Origin: Candidatus Onthovicinus excrementipullorum
GTDB lineage: Bacteria; Bacillota; Clostridia; Oscillospirales; Acutalibacteraceae
Assembly: GCA_018712345.1 (NCBI GenBank)
Contig: DVHG01000001.1
Location: 35,646-99,645 of the forward strand
Direction of reading: 5' to 3'
DNA: 64,000 nucleotides
Shown piece after piece: positions 18,726-27,668 of this stretch. Both the position numbers and the translations under genes were made by a program. How positions within the stretch are numbered: position 1 is the stretch's first letter; the number at the start of each line of letters is the position of its first letter. The notes below the pieces were generated by a model. It saw only the letters and a program-made list of their open reading frames with translations, did not search any database and had not been told where the DNA came from.

Positions 18726-21092
18726 TTATTTATTGTACTCTGATTCCATACGGCTGTCAAGCTTGGCGGAGCGGGGAGCTCCCTTTTCCGTCCCCGCCGA
18801 ACGGACGAGCTCGCAGACATCCAGGCAGATCTCCCGGGCCGCCTCCATATTGACCGACTCCGCGAGAACGCGGAACTTTGTCCCCGTGCGGGAGGGCGTG
18901 ATCAGGACCCGCCCACCGTTGCGGCGCAGGATGATCCCCTCCCCCGGCGAGGCCGGTGCCTCCGCCGCCGATCCGAAGAGCTCATACAGCCCGGAGGGGG
19001 ATATCCCACCGCTGACCTCACTGCGGAACACTCCGATCCGCGGGAGCTCCGCCGCCAGCTGATGCAGCGTACAGCGCCGCCGATCCATGATGTTCAGCAG
19101 CCGGACGGTGAGGAACAGTGCATCCCGCACCCACTGCTGTTTTTTTCCACTCTCGCGCGCCGGAGTGTCCTCCTCCCCGACCGGGGACTCCAGATAGCGC
19201 TCCGCCCGTTTCCCATAAGCTACGGCGATCTCGTCCAGATATCCCGGCGCGCTGTACGGGAGGGCTACCTCCCCACCGGACTCCCACTGATCCTTACAGC
19301 AGATGGCCAGAAGCGTCTCCCACGGGAGCTGGGCGCCCTGCTCGTCCCACGCGGAGACGGCGGTGCCCGAGGGATCAATCACAAACCGGGGACCTCCCTC
19401 CGGTGAACAGCCCAGCCGCGCCATACAATCCTCCATGACGCGCCGCACATGGCCTCCGGTACTCTCGATCCGTGCGCTGACGGACTTAAACCCTTCCGGA
19501 GCCTGACGGCAGAGCTCCTGCCGGTACATCATGCGCACACTGCTCATATCGGATACATCGCGACATCGCTCCTCGGAGCACTGGGTATAGTCCGCCTTAC
19601 GCAGCCGGTTCTCAATATCCCGCTCAGTGTTCCGATGAATGGGGAAGCCTCCCGCGGCAAACAGGTGCAGACCGCCGCCGCGCGCATCGGTGAGGAATGC
19701 GCCGGACGACAGATTGCAGAACGCGGTGAAAAACATCAGCTGTGCCTCAAAGCAGTCCCCAAAATCCCATACGTGGCTGCCGCACATCATCATACCGGCG
19801 GTGACGGCGAGCTTGCGCGCACGGGAGGCCCGGCTGCCCTCACAGGCGATCCCCACGCGGCGGCCCGCCGGGGAACTGGCCAGGGCCTCGCCAAGGCGCA
19901 CGCACACCTCTGGGGAAAAGGACAGCTCCGGACTGATACCGTTATCCGCAAACACATGGAGCATCCCGCCGCCGTACTTGCAGTTTTCCGTGAGGACGGC
20001 CCCCGGCTCCACGATCTTGCGCGGCCAGACAAGAACATTCTGGCGGACACAGGCGTGATCCCGCACCATGGCGGAGGCGCCGATCACGCCGCCCTCAAAC
20101 ACGCTCGCCCCCCGCCCGAGGCAGGCGCCGGGAGCGAGTACGGCATCCACTGCTGCAGCGTGCTCGGCAACACACGCCCCGCGCAGCAGGACGCTGCCGC
20201 GCACCTTCGCCCCGGCACCGATCCGGCATCCGCCGCTGACGGATGTATAGGCGCCGATCACCGCCCCCTCGCCAATCTCAACGCCATCCCCGATATAAAC
20301 GGGCGGTTCAATGCTGTAATCCCCAGGCGGCAGATCGCCGGCACAGTAGATCCCCTGCGAAAGCTGCGGCGGCATTTTGCAGTGCACACGCCCGCTGAGC
20401 AGATCGCGCTGGCAGCGGATGTAGGAGGAGATATCCCCGATATCGCACCAGTAACCGGTGGCAAGATAGGCGAACAGCGCCTGACCCTGCTCCATCATCC
20501 GCGGAAAGAGATCCTTGGCAAAATCAAAGCTCTCGCCGTCCGGAATTAGTTCCAGACAGGAGGGATCCAAAATATAGATGCCTGTATTGGCAGTGTTGCA
20601 CACCGCCTGTCCCCAGCCGGGCTTTTCGATAAAACTCTCCACCCGGTTTTCCCGATCAAAGCGGACCAGGCCGTACTCGCGCGGATCCTCCACACGGGCG
20701 ACAGCGATCGTAGCCGCCGCCTGAGCGGCAGCATGATATTTCATCATTTTATCGAGCTCATAGTCGCACATGGCATCCCCGCTGATGACGAGGAACGGCT
20801 CTTTAAAATCCCGCGCGGCATTTTTCACGCTCCCGGCCGTGCCGAGCGCCTCCTCCTCCACGATGAAATTCAGCCGGATCCCCCGGTACACGTCTCCCGG
20901 GAAATTCATGCGGATCTCGTCGGGCAGATATTTGAGCGTTACGGCCGCCTCTGTCACGCCGCACCGGGCGAGCAGGTCCAGAATATATTCCAGAATCGGC
21001 CGGCCGCACAGCGGCATCATCGGCTTGGGTGTGTCACAGGTGAGCGGCCTAAGGCGCGTCCCCTCACCGCCCGCCATAATGACTGCTTTCAT
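18726..21092 (-). CDS. Sugar-1-phosphate nucleotidyltransferase fused to a degenerate phosphomannomutase-like domain
   Basis: The start at 21092 follows GGGAGGGG and gives 788 residues. Residues 1-235 are a nucleotidyltransferase (MAGGEGTRLRPLTCDTPKPM). About 250-365 is a left-handed beta-helix of hexapeptide type. About 380-788 resembles a phosphoglucomutase/phosphomannomutase. In the mutase part the usual phosphoserine loop (TxSHNP) reads TDARGGGLHLF and the metal loop (DGDGDR) reads IDPSGTAVSAW, so it probably has no mutase activity. Related fusions are annotated as mannose-1-phosphate guanylyltransferases. It likely feeds cell-surface polysaccharide or glycan synthesis. It stands alone in its unit. 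Confidence 0.88.
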   Translation of the reverse strand: MKAVIMAGGEGTRLRPLTCDTPKPMMPLCGRPILEYILDLLARCGVTEAAVTLKYLPDEIRMNFPGDVYRGIRLNFIVEEEALGTAGSVKNAARDFKEPFLVISGDAMCDYELDKMMKYHAAAQAAATIAVARVEDPREYGLVRFDRENRVESFIEKPGWGQAVCNTANTGIYILDPSCLELIPDGESFDFAKDLFPRMMEQGQALFAYLATGYWCDIGDISSYIRCQRDLLSGRVHCKMPPQLSQGIYCAGDLPPGDYSIEPPVYIGDGVEIGEGAVIGAYTSVSGGCRIGAGAKVRGSVLLRGACVAEHAAAVDAVLAPGACLGRGASVFEGGVIGASAMVRDHACVRQNVLVWPRKIVEPGAVLTENCKYGGGMLHVFADNGISPELSFSPEVCVRLGEALASSPAGRRVGIACEGSRASRARKLAVTAGMMMCGSHVWDFGDCFEAQLMFFTAFCNLSSGAFLTDARGGGLHLFAAGGFPIHRNTERDIENRLRKADYTQCSEERCRDVSDMSSVRMMYRQELCRQAPEGFKSVSARIESTGGHVRRVMEDCMARLGCSPEGGPRFVIDPSGTAVSAWDEQGAQLPWETLLAICCKDQWESGGEVALPYSAPGYLDEIAVAYGKRAERYLESPVGEEDTPARESGKKQQWVRDALFLTVRLLNIMDRRRCTLHQLAAELPRIGVFRSEVSGGISPSGLYELFGSAAEAPASPGEGIILRRNGGRVLITPSRTGTKFRVLAESVNMEAAREICLDVCELVRSAGTEKGAPRSAKLDSRMESEYNK

Positions 21093-21161
21093 CACAAATC
21101 CCCTCCCATTCAAGTTACCGGATTATTATTGACCAGACGGCGGTTTTTTAACCGCATCCCC

Positions 21162-21190
21162 TTGTGAAAACGGGAGAATCATGATAAAAT
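21162..21190 (+). promoter_or_regulatory. Promoter of rnhA
   Basis: TTGTGA (21162-21167), 17 bases, TAAAAT (21185-21190), 28 bases ahead of the ATG. Confidence 0.6.
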
Positions 21191-21217
21191 TTTTTCAGTT
21201 TAAGCGAGGAGGAGCCT

Positions 21218-21670
21218 ATGGAAACACAGCTACGTTATCAGGTTCAGATGTACACGGACGGCGCCTGCTCCGGCAATCCGGGGCCGGGCGGCTGGGGAAC
21301 GATCCTCCGGTGCAGGGGAAGGGAACAGGAACTGTGCGGCGGCGCGGCGGAGACGACCAATAACCGCATGGAGCTGACGGCTGTCATCCGCGGCCTGAAG
21401 GCGCTGAAAAAGCCGTGCCGTGTGGAGATCTATACGGACTCCAAATACGTGGTCGACGGCATTACCAAGGGGTGGGCACGCAGCTGGCAGGCCAACGGCT
21501 GGCGCAAAAAGGACAAAAAGCCGGCCCTCAACCCCGAGCTCTGGGAGGAGCTGCTGGAGCTGCTGGAGCTGCACGAGGTGCATTTCCATTGGATCAAGGG
21601 GCATGCCGGGCATCCGGAGAACGAGCGGTGCGACGCCATGGCCGTGCGGGAATCCCAGAAATTCCGATGA
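21218..21670 (+). CDS. rnhA: Ribonuclease HI
   Basis: It cuts the RNA strand of RNA-DNA hybrids. The four acidic catalytic residues are in place: Asp in [12 protein letters not shown], Glu in [10 protein letters not shown], Asp in IYTDSKYV and Asp in NERCDAMA, along with the His of [10 protein letters not shown]. The basic handle region ([14 protein letters not shown]) is present. 150 residues is the standard bacterial length. The ATG has AGGAGGAG ahead. It is a single-gene unit with its own promoter. Confidence 0.97.
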   Translation: METQLRYQVQMYTDGACSGNPGPGGWGTILRCRGREQELCGGAAETTNNRMELTAVIRGLKALKKPCRVEIYTDSKYVVDGITKGWARSWQANGWRKKDKKPALNPELWEELLELLELHEVHFHWIKGHAGHPENERCDAMAVRESQKFR

Positions 21671-21764
21671 GCTGATCCGTATTTTAAAGAGAATTTCCTC
21701 CACAATTAAATAGACACTTTTTCTTAATATGTATAAAATTTTCCTTAACAATTGCGTACAGTGC

Positions 21765-21794
21765 TTGAAGAGAAGGTAAAAAAGGCGCTATAAT
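21765..21794 (+). promoter_or_regulatory. Promoter of the second lipoprotein
   Basis: TTGAAG (21765-21770), 18 bases, TATAAT (21789-21794). The ATG follows at 21881, leaving a leader of about 80 bases. Confidence 0.6.
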
Positions 21795-21880
21795 GAGAAA
21801 TCATAGATAAATTTCGCCCCATGAGCGGACCCGCTTTTGGGGTGTCAGCGGTTCAACGGATATTGAGGAGGAGAAAGTGT

Positions 21881-22765
21881 ATGAAAAAAATCTATTTGAA
21901 GCTGACCGCGCTGGCGATCACTGCTGCTATGCTGTTGGCCTTTTCCGCCTGCGGTGGGGAGGAGCCGTCTGCCGACTCAACCGATCCTGCCCTCGTCGAA
22001 AGTGCTGCAGTCACTTCGAATGAGACGGAGACGCCGTCTGATGTTGAAGCCGAAAGCCAGGCGGTGCCTGCCTCCGGCGAAGAACCTGCCACACAGAACG
22101 GAGGAGGGACAGATACACCGAGCACCTCAAAGTCCCCCGTTACGGATAATCAGGCCGCGCTGACGCTGTACAACAACGCGGCGAACGATGTCAAATCCTC
22201 CAAACCGGCTATGACTAAAGAGCGCTGGACAGAATTTGAAAGTCTGGGCAAAGGGGGCGGTTCTCTTGAGTTCCTTCGGGACAGCATTAACAAGTTGATC
22301 CCCAGGCCCCAAGACGAAGTCTATTCTAATGGGACCAATTACAACGAGATTTTCCCGGCAATTGGTCAGTCCTGGTCCAGCAAATTGACCTTAAACGAAA
22401 TCCAAAGCATTTCCTGTACGGATGACGGAAGTAATTACATCGTGGATATGACACTGGTGTCAGAGGATATCCCCACTTCTGTAACTGACTATTCAACTAC
22501 AAAAATTGGAAAGGCCATGGCCGTGAATCCCGGTGTTGAACTGCAAAAGGGCGTGGAGAGCGTTAACGGTAAATTGACCGGATGGGATCAGACATACCAT
22601 GACTGCACCATTCATGCTGTAGTAGACAAAAACACCGGAAAGCTCAAAGAAACCACGCATACGCTTTATTTTTCACTGACGTTAAAGGGAAATGTCGTTA
22701 TCCCTCTTCCGAGCAACGGAGTAACGGTAAACCTGAAAATCACTGAGATTTATACATTTTCCTGA
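21881..22765 (+). CDS. Putative lipoprotein, paralogue of the one at 1.3-2.1 kb
   Basis: The ATG at 21881 has GGAGGAGAAA ahead. A basic start, a hydrophobic core and the lipobox LLAFSAC (Cys24) mark a lipoprotein of 294 residues. After the Cys comes a Ser/Thr/Glu-rich linker of about 70 residues, then a folded domain (from about residue 100) with LYNNAANDVK, a central tryptophan-rich part and VVDKNTGKLKETTHTLYFSL near the end. The THTL and LYN-AA motifs are shared with the lipoprotein at 1308-2078. I know no function for the family. It should sit on the outer membrane face. It is a single-gene unit with its own promoter and terminator. Confidence 0.85.
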   Translation: MKKIYLKLTALAITAAMLLAFSACGGEEPSADSTDPALVESAAVTSNETETPSDVEAESQAVPASGEEPATQNGGGTDTPSTSKSPVTDNQAALTLYNNAANDVKSSKPAMTKERWTEFESLGKGGGSLEFLRDSINKLIPRPQDEVYSNGTNYNEIFPAIGQSWSSKLTLNEIQSISCTDDGSNYIVDMTLVSEDIPTSVTDYSTTKIGKAMAVNPGVELQKGVESVNGKLTGWDQTYHDCTIHAVVDKNTGKLKETTHTLYFSLTLKGNVVIPLPSNGVTVNLKITEIYTFS

Positions 22766-22788
22766 TAATTAAGTGCAACAGCACATTC

Positions 22789-22822
22789 AGCTCCCGTAAG
22801 AATACGGGAGCTGTATTTTTTA
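22789..22822 (+). terminator. Terminator of the lipoprotein gene
   Basis: A perfect 10-bp stem AGCTCCCGTA / TACGGGAGCT with loop AGAA, followed by GTATTTTTTAT. Confidence 0.9.
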
Positions 22823-22956
22823 TCCATCACTATTGTGTCCAAGTGGAAAAATTATGTCAAACGGAAAACGACGACGCCTGTGATTCCCTCTGCGACAGAT
22901 GAATCGACGGTGAACGGGCAAGCTTTGGTTCTCTGTAAATCGGAATAACATCAGTT

Positions 22957-22985
22957 TTGCAATCCACATCAGAATCTGATAAAAT
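22957..22985 (+). promoter_or_regulatory. Promoter of the GH31 gene
   Basis: TTGCAA (22957-22962), 17 bases, TAAAAT (22980-22985), 24 bases ahead of the GTG start. Confidence 0.55.
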
Positions 22986-23008
22986 AGGGCATTGAAGGAG
23001 GAGTAACG

Positions 23009-24583
23009 GTGCGTTATCGATTAAAATTCACCCTGCTGCCCGGTGAGGCATGGTACGGTGCAAATATCAGCGACGGCTGGAAGCTGCCGATCACCGAGAA
23101 GAGCAAAACCAAAACAGATACCCGCTACATCAGCAGTTATAATCAGGCGTCCCCCCTGTGGCTGAGCACAAAGGGGCGCTACCTGTGGAGCGATGAGGGG
23201 TATCTGGTAAAATGGAAAAAAGGCAAAGCAAGCTGTTTTTCAAAAAAGGCGGAGATCCGGCTGTATGACGGCTTTGAAACGCTGCGCGGGGCCTACCTGG
23301 CCGCCGCCAAAAATCACTTCCCCTTTGACGGGAAAATCCCTGATGAGATGATGTTCCGCGGGCCACAGTACTGCACCTGGATTCATCTGGCGACCAATCA
23401 AAGGCAGACCGATATTTTAAAGTTTGCAAAAAGTATTCTGGCCGCGGGCATGCCGCCCGGTGAGCTGATTATTGACGACGGCTGGCAGACCACATTCGGC
23501 CACTGGGATTTTCACCCGGATAAATTTACGGACCCCAGGGCCATGATCTGCGAACTGCATGCGATGGGCTTTAAAGTTATTTTATGGATCTGCCCCTTTG
23601 TCGCGCCGGAGGCGCCGGACTATGAAATGATGGTTCGGGAAAAAATGCTGGTACGTGACCGCCGGGGTAAAGTGGCCTCCCGCGTCTGGTGGAACGGGAA
23701 GCACCCCCTGCTGGATTTTTCCAATCCCCGGTCTGTGAAATGGTTTGAGGACCTCACGGCACATTTGATGGCGGATTACGGCGTGGACGGATTTAAGCAG
23801 GATGCCGGTGACGCCTACTTTTACAAGGACAGCGACCGCACGTTCCGCCCTGGCGTGGATGCCAATGAGCAGTCCTTCCTGTGGGCGGAGACCGCGCGAA
23901 AGTACAGCTTTAACGAGCTGCGCGCCTGTTTTAAGGGCGGCGGCTGGGGGGTGACGCAGCGGCTGTCCGATAAAACCCACAGCTGGGACCGGAACGGCCT
24001 GAACACCCTGATCCCCAATGCGCTGCTGCAGGGGCTGTGCGGATACCCCTATTCCTGCCCGGATATGATTGGCGGCGGTGAGATCAGCAGCTTTAAGGAA
24101 AAAACAGGCGAGGTCTTTGACCGGGATAAACGGGAGGATCAGTTTGATACGGAGCTGCTCACCCGTTGGTGCCAGTGCAGCGCGCTCATGCCCATGATGC
24201 AGTACAGCTTTGCTCTGTGGAATTTGAAGGATGAAACCGCCCGGAATGCCTCCCTCAGCGCTGCGAAGCTGCATGTGGCATATGCGGATCAAATCATTGC
24301 ACTGGCAAAGCAGGCGAGCGTGACCGGTGAGCCGATCATCCGCAGTGCGGAATATCAGTACCCCCATGAGGGGTATGAGGCGGTAAAGGATCTGTTCTTC
24401 CTGGGGGATTCCATTTTAGTTGCCCCCGTGGTCAAAAAGGGCGAGCGTCAAAAAACGGTGCGCCTGCCGGCGGGGAACTGGAAATACCTGCCCACCGGTA
24501 CGGTCTATCCCGGCGGGCAGCAGGTCACCGTGGAAGCTCCGCTCTCCGTGCTCCCACTCTTTGAAAAAATGCAACAGCAGTAA
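23009..24583 (+). CDS. Cytoplasmic glycoside hydrolase, family 31-like
   Basis: A 524-residue (alpha/beta)8 glycosidase with no signal peptide, started at a GTG after GGAGGAG. Typical GH31 blocks are LIIDDGWQ (near 153-160), WDFHPDKFTDPRAMICELH (166-184), MGFKVILWICPFV (186-198), the probable nucleophile Asp265 in GVDGFKQDAGD, and PMMQYSFALW. Only a small C-terminal beta domain follows (VAPVVKKGERQKTVRLPAG...). It should release an alpha-linked sugar from an imported oligosaccharide, but the sugar cannot be told from the sequence. GH36-type alpha-galactosidase is the main alternative. It has its own promoter and terminator, and no transporter gene is adjacent. Confidence 0.8.
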   Translation: MRYRLKFTLLPGEAWYGANISDGWKLPITEKSKTKTDTRYISSYNQASPLWLSTKGRYLWSDEGYLVKWKKGKASCFSKKAEIRLYDGFETLRGAYLAAAKNHFPFDGKIPDEMMFRGPQYCTWIHLATNQRQTDILKFAKSILAAGMPPGELIIDDGWQTTFGHWDFHPDKFTDPRAMICELHAMGFKVILWICPFVAPEAPDYEMMVREKMLVRDRRGKVASRVWWNGKHPLLDFSNPRSVKWFEDLTAHLMADYGVDGFKQDAGDAYFYKDSDRTFRPGVDANEQSFLWAETARKYSFNELRACFKGGGWGVTQRLSDKTHSWDRNGLNTLIPNALLQGLCGYPYSCPDMIGGGEISSFKEKTGEVFDRDKREDQFDTELLTRWCQCSALMPMMQYSFALWNLKDETARNASLSAAKLHVAYADQIIALAKQASVTGEPIIRSAEYQYPHEGYEAVKDLFFLGDSILVAPVVKKGERQKTVRLPAGNWKYLPTGTVYPGGQQVTVEAPLSVLPLFEKMQQQ

Positions 24584-24586
24584 AGC

Positions 24587-24627
24587 GGAACCGGGTGCGC
24601 ACAGGATACGCACCCGGTTCCATTTAC
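24587..24627 (+). terminator. Terminator of the GH31 gene
   Basis: A perfect 13-bp stem GGAACCGGGTGCG / CGCACCCGGTTCC starts just after the stop codon. The following tract, ATTTACC, is only partly T-rich. Confidence 0.75.
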
Positions 24628-24655
24628 CGTTTATAATCAATCCGGCCGCAGTCAA

Positions 24656-24895
24656 TCACTGCCGCGCGGCATCCGGCGCACGGTACAGCCGGCGTGTATT
24701 GCTGAACGCGCACAGGTACCCGATATGCACGATCACCGTGCCCAGGCCGTAGAGTAGGATAGGGACCATGCAGATTACCAGATAGATCCCCTGCATCTCC
24801 TCCGGCATCTGCTGCACCGCCCAAATCCGGTCGGAGAAAGCGAGAAATAGTGCCGACGGGATATTCCACACGGCGCAACCAGCAGTTGCATCCAA
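24656..24895 (-). CDS. Possible small membrane protein or gene remnant
   Basis: The 79-residue frame has one clear hydrophobic segment (GIYLVICMVPILLYGLGTVI, near 37-56) and a second shorter one near the N-terminus (SALFLAF). The only available start is a TTG with a poorly spaced GGAG, so it may be the C-terminal relic of a larger membrane protein. It lies between the GH31 terminator and the terminator of the gene at 24962. I do not recognise it. Confidence 0.3.
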   Translation of the reverse strand: MDATAGCAVWNIPSALFLAFSDRIWAVQQMPEEMQGIYLVICMVPILLYGLGTVIVHIGYLCAFSNTRRLYRAPDAARQ

Positions 24896-24918
24896 TATTT
24901 CCGGTTAAATCTCCATTG

Positions 24919-24939
24919 AAAAAAGCCCCGGACAGGGGC
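24919..24939 (-). terminator. Terminator of the 24962-25579 gene
   Basis: On the minus strand GCCCC-TGTCC-GGGGC is followed by TTTTTT, 23 bases past the stop. Confidence 0.8.
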
Positions 24940-24961
24940 CCTTTTTCAAAAATTTTAGAAT

Positions 24962-25579
24962 CTATATTTTTGCAAGCTCATCCGCGTGCTCCCGGATATA
25001 CGCGAGGATCAGCGGCTCAAGCGAATGCTTCTCCATCAGGTGCGCAAATTTTTCATCGCACTCCATGACGAGTTTGTAGTCGAGTGAAACGCTCTCATTG
25101 CCCTCATCAAACATATCGTACTCCTGCTTCACGGGCAGATAGGCCTTTTCCGCGCCCACGGCCCGGACCGCCTCCACCAGCTGGCCTGTCAGCGGCTGCG
25201 TGCTCTGGCGGAAAAAGTCGCTCAGCTTGCCCTGGCCGACATCGTCCATCAGGAACCAGAGCGCATATACGTTGCGCGCCGCCTCCGGGTAGTCCTGAAA
25301 GCTCGCGTCAGGCGTGCCCGTCTTCTGCAGGCTGACCTGGATATTTGCCGCCACACCCTGAAAGAGCCCCTCATCCCCGGAGGTGCGGATCTTCTCCGCA
25401 CTCATACGGTTGTCCTCCCCGCGCAGGCGCTGGGCATTCTCGATAAAGGCCATCTCCTTCCGGTGGGCCTCCCGCATCTTCCTGCTGCGCTCGATGGCCT
25501 TTTTCCACAGGAACACCACGCCGATGATGAGCAAAATCAGAATCAGCCACAAGTACCAGTACTCAATCAAGATCTCCAT
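24962..25579 (-). CDS. Hypothetical protein with one N-terminal membrane helix
   Basis: The 205-residue protein starts with a single hydrophobic helix (about residues 7-27), followed by a basic, helical segment (KKAIERSRKMREAHRKEMAF) and a cytoplasmic domain of about 150 residues ending LEPLILAYIREHADELAKI. I recognise no motif. It overlaps the rsmI stop by one base, so it is translated from the same mRNA as the two methyltransferases upstream. This context suggests no specific job. The gene itself is credible from its coupling and its terminator. Confidence 0.75.
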   Translation of the reverse strand: MEILIEYWYLWLILILLIIGVVFLWKKAIERSRKMREAHRKEMAFIENAQRLRGEDNRMSAEKIRTSGDEGLFQGVAANIQVSLQKTGTPDASFQDYPEAARNVYALWFLMDDVGQGKLSDFFRQSTQPLTGQLVEAVRAVGAEKAYLPVKQEYDMFDEGNESVSLDYKLVMECDEKFAHLMEKHSLEPLILAYIREHADELAKI

Positions 25580-26412
25580 TATTCTTCCTCCTGAAGCAGT
25601 TTATAAATTTCTCCCTTGGCGCATCCGCTCGCCTTCGCGGCCTTTTTGGCCGCCAGACTGGGCGGGTCCCCGGCACGCATCCACTCCCGCGCGGCCTGTG
25701 CCGCCTCCTCAAGCGTCATCCCGGCCCGCTCCCCCTCAGGAGCACCCGCGAGGATGAGCACGATCTCCCCCTTGAGGTGCCCGTCTCCGTAGTCCCGGAC
25801 GGCCTGTTCCAGCGTGGTGCGGATGACCTGCTCGTGAATCTTGGTGAGTTCGCGGACGATGGTGATCTCCCGATCGCCAAAGGCCTGCGCCAGATCCTTT
25901 AACGTATTGGCGAGCTTGTGCGGCGCCTCATAAAAGATCATGGTGCGCTTTTCATCCTTCAGGCCCTCCAGATGGTCACGGCGGCTCTTTTTATTGACGC
26001 TCAAAAAGCCCTCAAATGTAAATCGCCCCGTGTGCATCCCGGAGAGCGCCAGCGCCGCGATCAATGCTGACGGCCCGGGGACGGCGTTGACCTTGATCCC
26101 CCGTGCATGGCAGAGGGCCACCAGATCCTCCCCCGGATCCGAGATGGCGGGCATCCCCGCATCCGTCACAATGGCACAGCTCTCACCGGCCAGAATCCGG
26201 TCCGTAATCATCACGCCGCGCTCGCGCTTGTTGTGCTCAAAGTAGCTGACCATCGGCTTTTTGATTCCAAAGTGGTTGAGCAGCTTGAGCGTGACCCGCG
26301 TATCCTCCGCGGCGATAAAATCACAGCTTGACAAGGTCTCCACGGCGCGCGGGGACAAGTCCCCGAGGTTTCCGATCGGCGTGCCGACCACATAGAGTTC
26401 CCCGCTCATCAT
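25579..26412 (-). CDS. rsmI: 16S rRNA 2'-O-ribose methyltransferase RsmI
   Basis: It methylates C1402 of 16S rRNA in the decoding centre. The sequence shows VVGTPIGNLGDLSPRA at the N-terminus, AAEDTRVTLKLL, VTDAGMPAISDPGEDLV (the SAM/active loop), and IFYEAPHKL...ELTKIHEQ. The start is the ATG at 26412 (or the next ATG at 26409). It overlaps the upstream methyltransferase stop as ATGA and follows CGGAGGC, giving 277 residues, the family length. The longer open frame upstream is not used. A C-terminal HTH-like domain (LAAKKAAKASG) is present, as in many RsmI proteins. Confidence 0.95.
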   Translation of the reverse strand: MMSGELYVVGTPIGNLGDLSPRAVETLSSCDFIAAEDTRVTLKLLNHFGIKKPMVSYFEHNKRERGVMITDRILAGESCAIVTDAGMPAISDPGEDLVALCHARGIKVNAVPGPSALIAALALSGMHTGRFTFEGFLSVNKKSRRDHLEGLKDEKRTMIFYEAPHKLANTLKDLAQAFGDREITIVRELTKIHEQVIRTTLEQAVRDYGDGHLKGEIVLILAGAPEGERAGMTLEEAAQAAREWMRAGDPPSLAAKKAAKASGCAKGEIYKLLQEEE

Positions 26413-27149
26413 ACGCCTCCGTTCAAAAATTTTTCCATCTGCTCCGTGCGCTTTCCGTCCGCAGCGCGGGAGATCAGCATCGTCTCCATTCGCAGGCCGG
26501 GCCTCCCGCCGAGGACCCCCTCGATCAGCATCAGCCGCGGCTCTTTCCCCGGACATGCCGCCACCGGACGCATCCGCTTGGGCTCAATGCGTGATGCTCG
26601 CATGGCGCACAGCGCATCGCACAGCCGCTCCACGGGGAAGCAGACACACAGCCGCCCGCCCTGATTGAGCACGCGGGATGCGCAGCGGCAGACGGTATCA
26701 ATATCCGCCATGGCATCATGCCGCGCAAGGTCAGCCGCCCGCTCACGGCTCGGATATCCGCTGCCGGACCGAAAATAGGGCGGGTTCATGGTGACCAGAT
26801 CATACCGCCGCCGCACCGAACGCCAAAAGTTCCGGATATCGGCGCAGACGACCTCCATCCGCTCCTGCATGCCGCTTTTCTCCGCCCCCAGGCGTGCGAG
26901 CGCGCACGCGCGCTCTGAGAGATCCACCGCCGTGATAAAAAGCGGCCGCTGTGTGCGGCACCACAGCAGCGGAATAATTCCGCACCCGGTCCCAAAGTCA
27001 CAGGCCCGCTCCGAGCGTTCCGCACGGGCAAACGAGGCAAGGAGCAGGGAGTCCTCATTAAACGTATGCGGCGGGGCCGTACAGGCAACGATCCCCCCGC
27101 CGAGCTGTTCCAGATGAAAATCAACATTCACGACATTGCCACCGCGCAA
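26409..27149 (-). CDS. tRNA1(Val) adenine-37 N6-methyltransferase-like (TrmN6 family)
   Basis: A SAM-dependent methyltransferase of 240-246 residues. SAM motif I is DFGTGCGIIPLL (about 51-62), the adenine-pocket acid is in AVDLSERA, and the catalytic NPPYF (about 121-125) is the signature of N6-adenine methylation. The FNEDSLLLASFA segment is typical of TrmN6/YfiC. The start is uncertain: TTG at 27149 after ATAGGA, or GTG at 27131. It is the first gene of a three-gene unit with rsmI and the 205-residue membrane protein, coupled to rsmI by ATGA. Confidence 0.85.
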   Translation of the reverse strand: MRGGNVVNVDFHLEQLGGGIVACTAPPHTFNEDSLLLASFARAERSERACDFGTGCGIIPLLWCRTQRPLFITAVDLSERACALARLGAEKSGMQERMEVVCADIRNFWRSVRRRYDLVTMNPPYFRSGSGYPSRERAADLARHDAMADIDTVCRCASRVLNQGGRLCVCFPVERLCDALCAMRASRIEPKRMRPVAACPGKEPRLMLIEGVLGGRPGLRMETMLISRAADGKRTEQMEKFLNGGV

Positions 27150-27220
27150 TTCCTATTGATCCAAAAGATACCGCACTTATCATATCATAAAAACGCCGGC
27201 AATACCAGCGTACAGGTAAA

Positions 27221-27253
27221 GAAAAAGCGGGAGAAAAAACTCTCTCCCGCTTT
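27221..27253 (-). terminator. Ferredoxin terminator
   Basis: On the minus strand AAAGCGGGAG and CTCCCGCTTT pair in a 10-bp stem, followed by TTCTTT, 25 bases after the ferredoxin stop. Confidence 0.85.
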
Positions 27254-27277
27254 CTGGTTGCACTTTATTGCATGCAC

Positions 27278-27448
27278 TTATGCCTGCTGGGGAGCACCCA
27301 CCGGGCAGGTATCTGCACAGGCGCCGCACTCCGTGCACAGATCCGGATCGATGACATACTTGCCGTCGCCCTCGGAAATGGCGGATACGGGGCACTCAGC
27401 CTCACACGCGCCGCAGGAAATGCAGTCGTCAGAAATATGATAAGCCAT
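27278..27448 (-). CDS. 2[4Fe-4S] ferredoxin
   Basis: A 56-residue clostridial-type ferredoxin. Two complete cluster motifs are present: CISCGACEAECP (residues 9-20) and CTECGACADTCP (38-49), each CxxCxxCxxxCP. The sequence in between (VSAISEGDGKYVIDPDL) is typical. It is a low-potential electron carrier for reactions such as pyruvate:ferredoxin oxidoreductase and hydrogenase in anaerobes. The ATG at 27448 has a near-perfect site, AAAGGAGGT, 8 bases upstream. It is a single-gene unit with its own promoter and terminator. Confidence 0.97.
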   Translation of the reverse strand: MAYHISDDCISCGACEAECPVSAISEGDGKYVIDPDLCTECGACADTCPVGAPQQA

Positions 27449-27484
27449 GATATGTACCTCCTTTTATGGTTCATTACATTTAGA

Positions 27485-27512
27485 ATTGTATCACTAAATT
27501 CGTAAAAATCAA
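27485..27512 (-). promoter_or_regulatory. Ferredoxin promoter
   Basis: On the minus strand TTGATT (27512-27507), 16 bases, TACAAT (27490-27485), 36 bases before the ATG. Confidence 0.65.
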
Positions 27513-27593
27513 TAGAAAATTGCAAAAAATTTTGTGTTAGTTACGGCTAACTGTACGGTTGCACAAATTTGTGTAAAAATTTTTTCTCCTCCC

Positions 27594-27621
27594 TTGACAG
27601 AATCAAAAATTTCCTTATAAT
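27594..27621 (+). promoter_or_regulatory. Strong sigma-A promoter of the GH89 gene
   Basis: A perfect TTGACA (27594-27599) and a perfect TATAAT (27616-27621) with a 16-base spacer. The gene starts 47 bases later. Confidence 0.8.
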
Positions 27622-27668
27622 TCTTACCATAATAGTTCCCTGAACATACCGGCAGGAGGTTTCATATC

